In this document: positions 61,191-64,000 of the stretch, one piece after another | Layout: the number at the start of each line of letters is the position of its first letter | Position numbering within the stretch: position 1 is the first letter of the stretch | Source: Ignelater luminosus | Lineage: Eukaryota; Arthropoda; Insecta; Coleoptera; Elateridae | Reading direction: 5' to 3' | Assembly (NCBI GenBank): GCA_011009095.1 | Contig: VTPC01008772.1 | Coordinates: 9,819-73,818 of the forward strand | Length of the DNA stretch: 64,000 bases | Notes under the pieces: generated by a model | What the model was told of the DNA's origin: nothing | Seen by the model: only the letters and a program-made list of their open reading frames with translations | Database searches by the model: none | Made by a program: the position numbers and the translations under genes

Positions 61191-61304
61191 TTAAGACAGC
61201 AGGCAGCTGTTGACAGTTGTGATTTTAAGGTTAGGTTATATTTACAATAATAATATAACATAACCTATTATGTCATAACTATCAACAGCTCTCTACTGTC
61301 TTAA
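61191..61304. mobile_element. Foldback (near-palindromic) element with TTAA ends
   Basis: Arms of about 52 bases pair: TTAAGACAG ... GCTGTTGACAGTT ... GGTTAGGTTATATT on the left, and the inverted counterpart AATATAACATAACC ... AACTATCAACAGC ... CTGTCTTAA on the right, around a short AT loop (about 61243-61250). The TTAA at both ends fits a piggyBac-type target, but that is only inferred. Confidence 0.65.
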
Positions 61305-64000
61305 TACCGGTGACAAATTGTCAACTTTAAATTTCCTTTGTTTTCAGTCTCACGACACTTCCAGCTATTAAGACTAAAAAGGTCAAAGGTGTCTCATACC
61401 AAAGCTTAGAAATGTATGCAAATACTAAATTCATTGAAAAAGTTTGAAAACATCCTTATAGGAATAAATAAAATTCACTTAAGGACAAGTTCAGAATTTT
61501 TTGTACAAAATTATGTTTTGCAAATTATATAACCAAACATTGCCAAATAAGGGTATTACAGTTATGTTCCGTTATGATAATTTTTTAATCTATAATCTAC
61601 TTTAGTATTGCCTGCATCTTTCGGGTAATTCTATAAACTATGCATTTGTAAAACAGAAAGCTACATTTTTGTATGCTAAGACGTAAGTCCTCCTTTATTT
61701 AATTTTGCGTTTTTCTCTTTAGCTCTCGTCGCACTTTCTTAAATATCGTTAACATAAATGGTTCATCTGCTGTATCAAATTATGTAAAATACCAACTATA
61801 TGGAGAATGAAATAGAAAAAGGAAATATTTCTTAGATAATGCCTCTTACGCATTGTAAATTCAAACCTCTTTCTAAAACAAAAAATTGATTAAACTTTAT
61901 TATAAAAATTAATTTTCCTTGAAATATGCGCACTTATATCATTTGTAACTTTCTGCGTTATACAACATAATAGCGTTTGCCGATGCTAGAGAAAAATCAC
62001 TCTATCAAAAGTATCTAAGTAGCAAGAAATTTTTGTAGCAGGTTTGGTTTCATAATTCATCATTTCAGATCGGCGGGTACTACAGTAGGTCAAGTTACTG
62101 ATATAAAAAGAAAACCCAGCCCGAAGGGATCATTTTTTACGATAATGCTAGAAGCAGGCAGGTAGAACGAGAATTAGAAAATGAGCTTTGTTGATACTAG
62201 ACAGAGATGTGCTTTTATTCAAATGTGAACCCCCAGAAACATTTTTATGTACATATTGATTTATTTTACGGCATATGAAGGCGTATACAGGGTGATAATA
62301 TATGTCTCCCACCTTAAGTGCGATCTCATAAATCGTAAGAAATACAAAGCAAAAATCAGAAGAACGTTGCCAATTCCAGATGTCAATCTGTTGATGGTTT
62401 TGTTGTTTCGAAGGAAATTTACAGTTTACTAACTATTCGCTAAAAACATAAATACTCCATTCGGTTTTCAATAAAGGAATGTTTGTCTGGAATAAATTAC
62501 AATATCAAACATGTTAAGTAAAGGATTTTAGATAATTTGACACGGAACATTTAAAAATATTGTTGTGACTGCGGTTTGCTTTTATACGAAGAGACAAGGG
62601 AGCTTAATGGCAATTCTTGGGACGCCTACTTGTTTTGATGCTACTGAATGTGTCCAAATTGCACAAAAACTGCCAAATGTTAGCATTTTTTTTTCAAAAT
62701 TAACAAAACAATGACTTCATGATACTTTTTTGATACCTTCAAAAATACTAACGATTTTAATTTTGGATGATTCAAAAGACGCTATTTCCCGCCAAAAAAA
62801 TTACTTGATGGATTTAAGTAGCTTGTATTTAATCTTCAGACATGCGCGAATTATTAGCACAAACGTTTTAAAAAAAAAAATCAAAACTAAAGATTTTTTT
62901 TCATGTGGTATGGATTTTCTGGTAGCCACCATGTGTGTATAAAATTTATAAAGAAACAAGACAAAACTAGAAATTATAATACAAAAAACATCGATAATGT
63001 TTTATCAAAATAAAGCCAGAAAGGCAAAATAGTTATTTATATAACAAGAGTTTTGAACGAGTAGGAGTTTATGGAACAAGCGACAACGAGTTCAAAACCT
63101 TCACTTTACACTCAACTTATATACAATATTCTTTGCATAATCGTATTTTAAAGAAAATACTAAAGAAAAACTATTGACGAGAGATTAAAAAATTAAGTTG
63201 GCCAAGATCATAGAAACGTACAATGATTTCATTACGACATCGATACGGCTTTATAACATCGATACGTCAAATTAATTGCAAATGTTTATAATTGTCAACT
63301 TTTGACATTGATAACGAATTTTAAAGCGCCAAGTTTACAGATGGTCGTGCAGGAAATACTTTATGAAGTTAGTTTTCATAGAACAAATTTTCAAAGGGTA
63401 GTATAATCCATACAAATAACTTCATTATAGCGGAAAGGTCTCGTTACCATAAAATTCAACTTTTGTAATTATTCCCAGAACTCAGATAATCTAGAGACAA
63501 CTTCAAGCACGTACATTTTTAATGTTAACTCTATAAATATTCTCTTTTCTAGATAAGAATCTAATTATTACCCATAAGAAGCTAGATGGGTTATCAGCGA
63601 TAAAATACCTTTTTTTTTAAATAATTTTAAGCTATAGAAATAAAGCTTTCAAGAAAAATATTACGCATGGTAGAAAGTCTTGAAAAAATTGTAAAGTAAA
63701 TTGAGTTCCCGCGTTTAGTGTTGTTTATGTTGCATTTAGTATTTGTTGGTTTGGAAGTATGTTCGGAAATACAGATAAAATATTTTAAAGGGGAAGAATA
63801 ACTACACTAACCTAGAAACTTGGGCAACATGAGAAACGATTTTTTCCGCAAACGACTTTGTATTATAATCCTTAATTGTGAACGAATCAACCTATAACAG
63901 TTTCATTGATTTACATTTCAACCAATCACAATTTATTATTTTGATCACGTCATTTGTTTTTTAATAACAAAATACAAAATACTAATTTTATCACACTTTA
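61305..64000. other. AT-rich stretch, nothing certain
   Basis: ORFs 62247-62432 and 62730-62942 have no family motif. TACAGGGTG at 62286 resembles a transposon end without a partner. ACATCGATACG occurs twice, 19 bases apart (63237-63247, 63256-63266), similar to DRE-type promoter motifs. Confidence 0.35.

Noticed and set aside
62247-62432. ORF after TACAGGGTG near 62286 as a transposon gene
   Set aside because: No transposase motif and no inverted partner end.
1-64000. CRISPR array, bacterial operons, phage or plasmid features
   Set aside because: No regularly spaced direct repeats, no ribosome-binding-site-led gene chains; all recognisable proteins are eukaryotic transposon proteins.

Overview
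This window is eukaryotic and very probably insect nuclear DNA. It is strongly AT-rich and I see no bacterial operon structure. It carries insect-type transposable elements of many families, almost all broken by stops, frameshifts and deletions. I did not find one host protein-coding gene that I can defend. The order of insect cannot be fixed from the sequence; the mix of mariner, Tc1, DD41D, piggyBac, Transib, Mutator-like, RTE and Jockey/CR1-like elements would suit a beetle or a true bug.

Layout. 1-9.7 kb: unidentified AT-rich DNA, one copy of an inverted dispersed repeat (929-1226) and a deleted piggyBac transposase on the minus strand (4.28-5.83 kb). 9.7-15.2 kb: a Tc1 remnant followed by a Mutator-like transposase fragment, both partly repeated after a run of exactly 400 N. 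Copy A is cut by a mariner end and copy B keeps the empty target site, so the pair looks like two haplotypes laid end to end. 15.2-24.6 kb: mostly unidentified, with two DD41D-type transposase fragments, a candidate regulatory island near 22.5-22.9 kb and a hairpin cluster near 23.1 kb.

24.99-30.65 kb is the most interesting part: a Transib (RAG1-like) transposon bounded by inverted repeats of about 75 bases that start ACAGTG. It carries a transposase with all three catalytic acidic residues still readable. The element was later invaded by a solo LTR (27196-27912) and by a complete-ended Tc1-like element (28896-30410).

33.4-36.5 kb holds more Tc1/DD41D fragments. 38.4-42.2 kb is a region with GC-rich hairpins followed by two diverged tandem units about 743 bases apart. 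45.07-45.31 kb is a small inverted-repeat element with a tRNA-like core. 45.8-47.2 kb is a dead RTE-type LINE, followed directly by a 1.6 kb solo LTR with a perfect TATT target duplication, a relative of the LTR inside Transib. 52.7-53.7 kb is a mariner with an intact C-terminal half. 54.16-55.78 kb is a DD41D element whose left end is an inverted copy of its own 3' end. 57.7-60.97 kb is a TA-flanked inverted-repeat transposon invaded by LINE sequence ending in a (TTA)n tail. 61.19-61.30 kb is a near-palindromic foldback element with TTAA ends.

The elements do not work together. They form a layered record of insertions, and the nesting gives relative ages: Transib before the LTR and Tc1, RTE before the LTR, the TIR transposon before the LINE.
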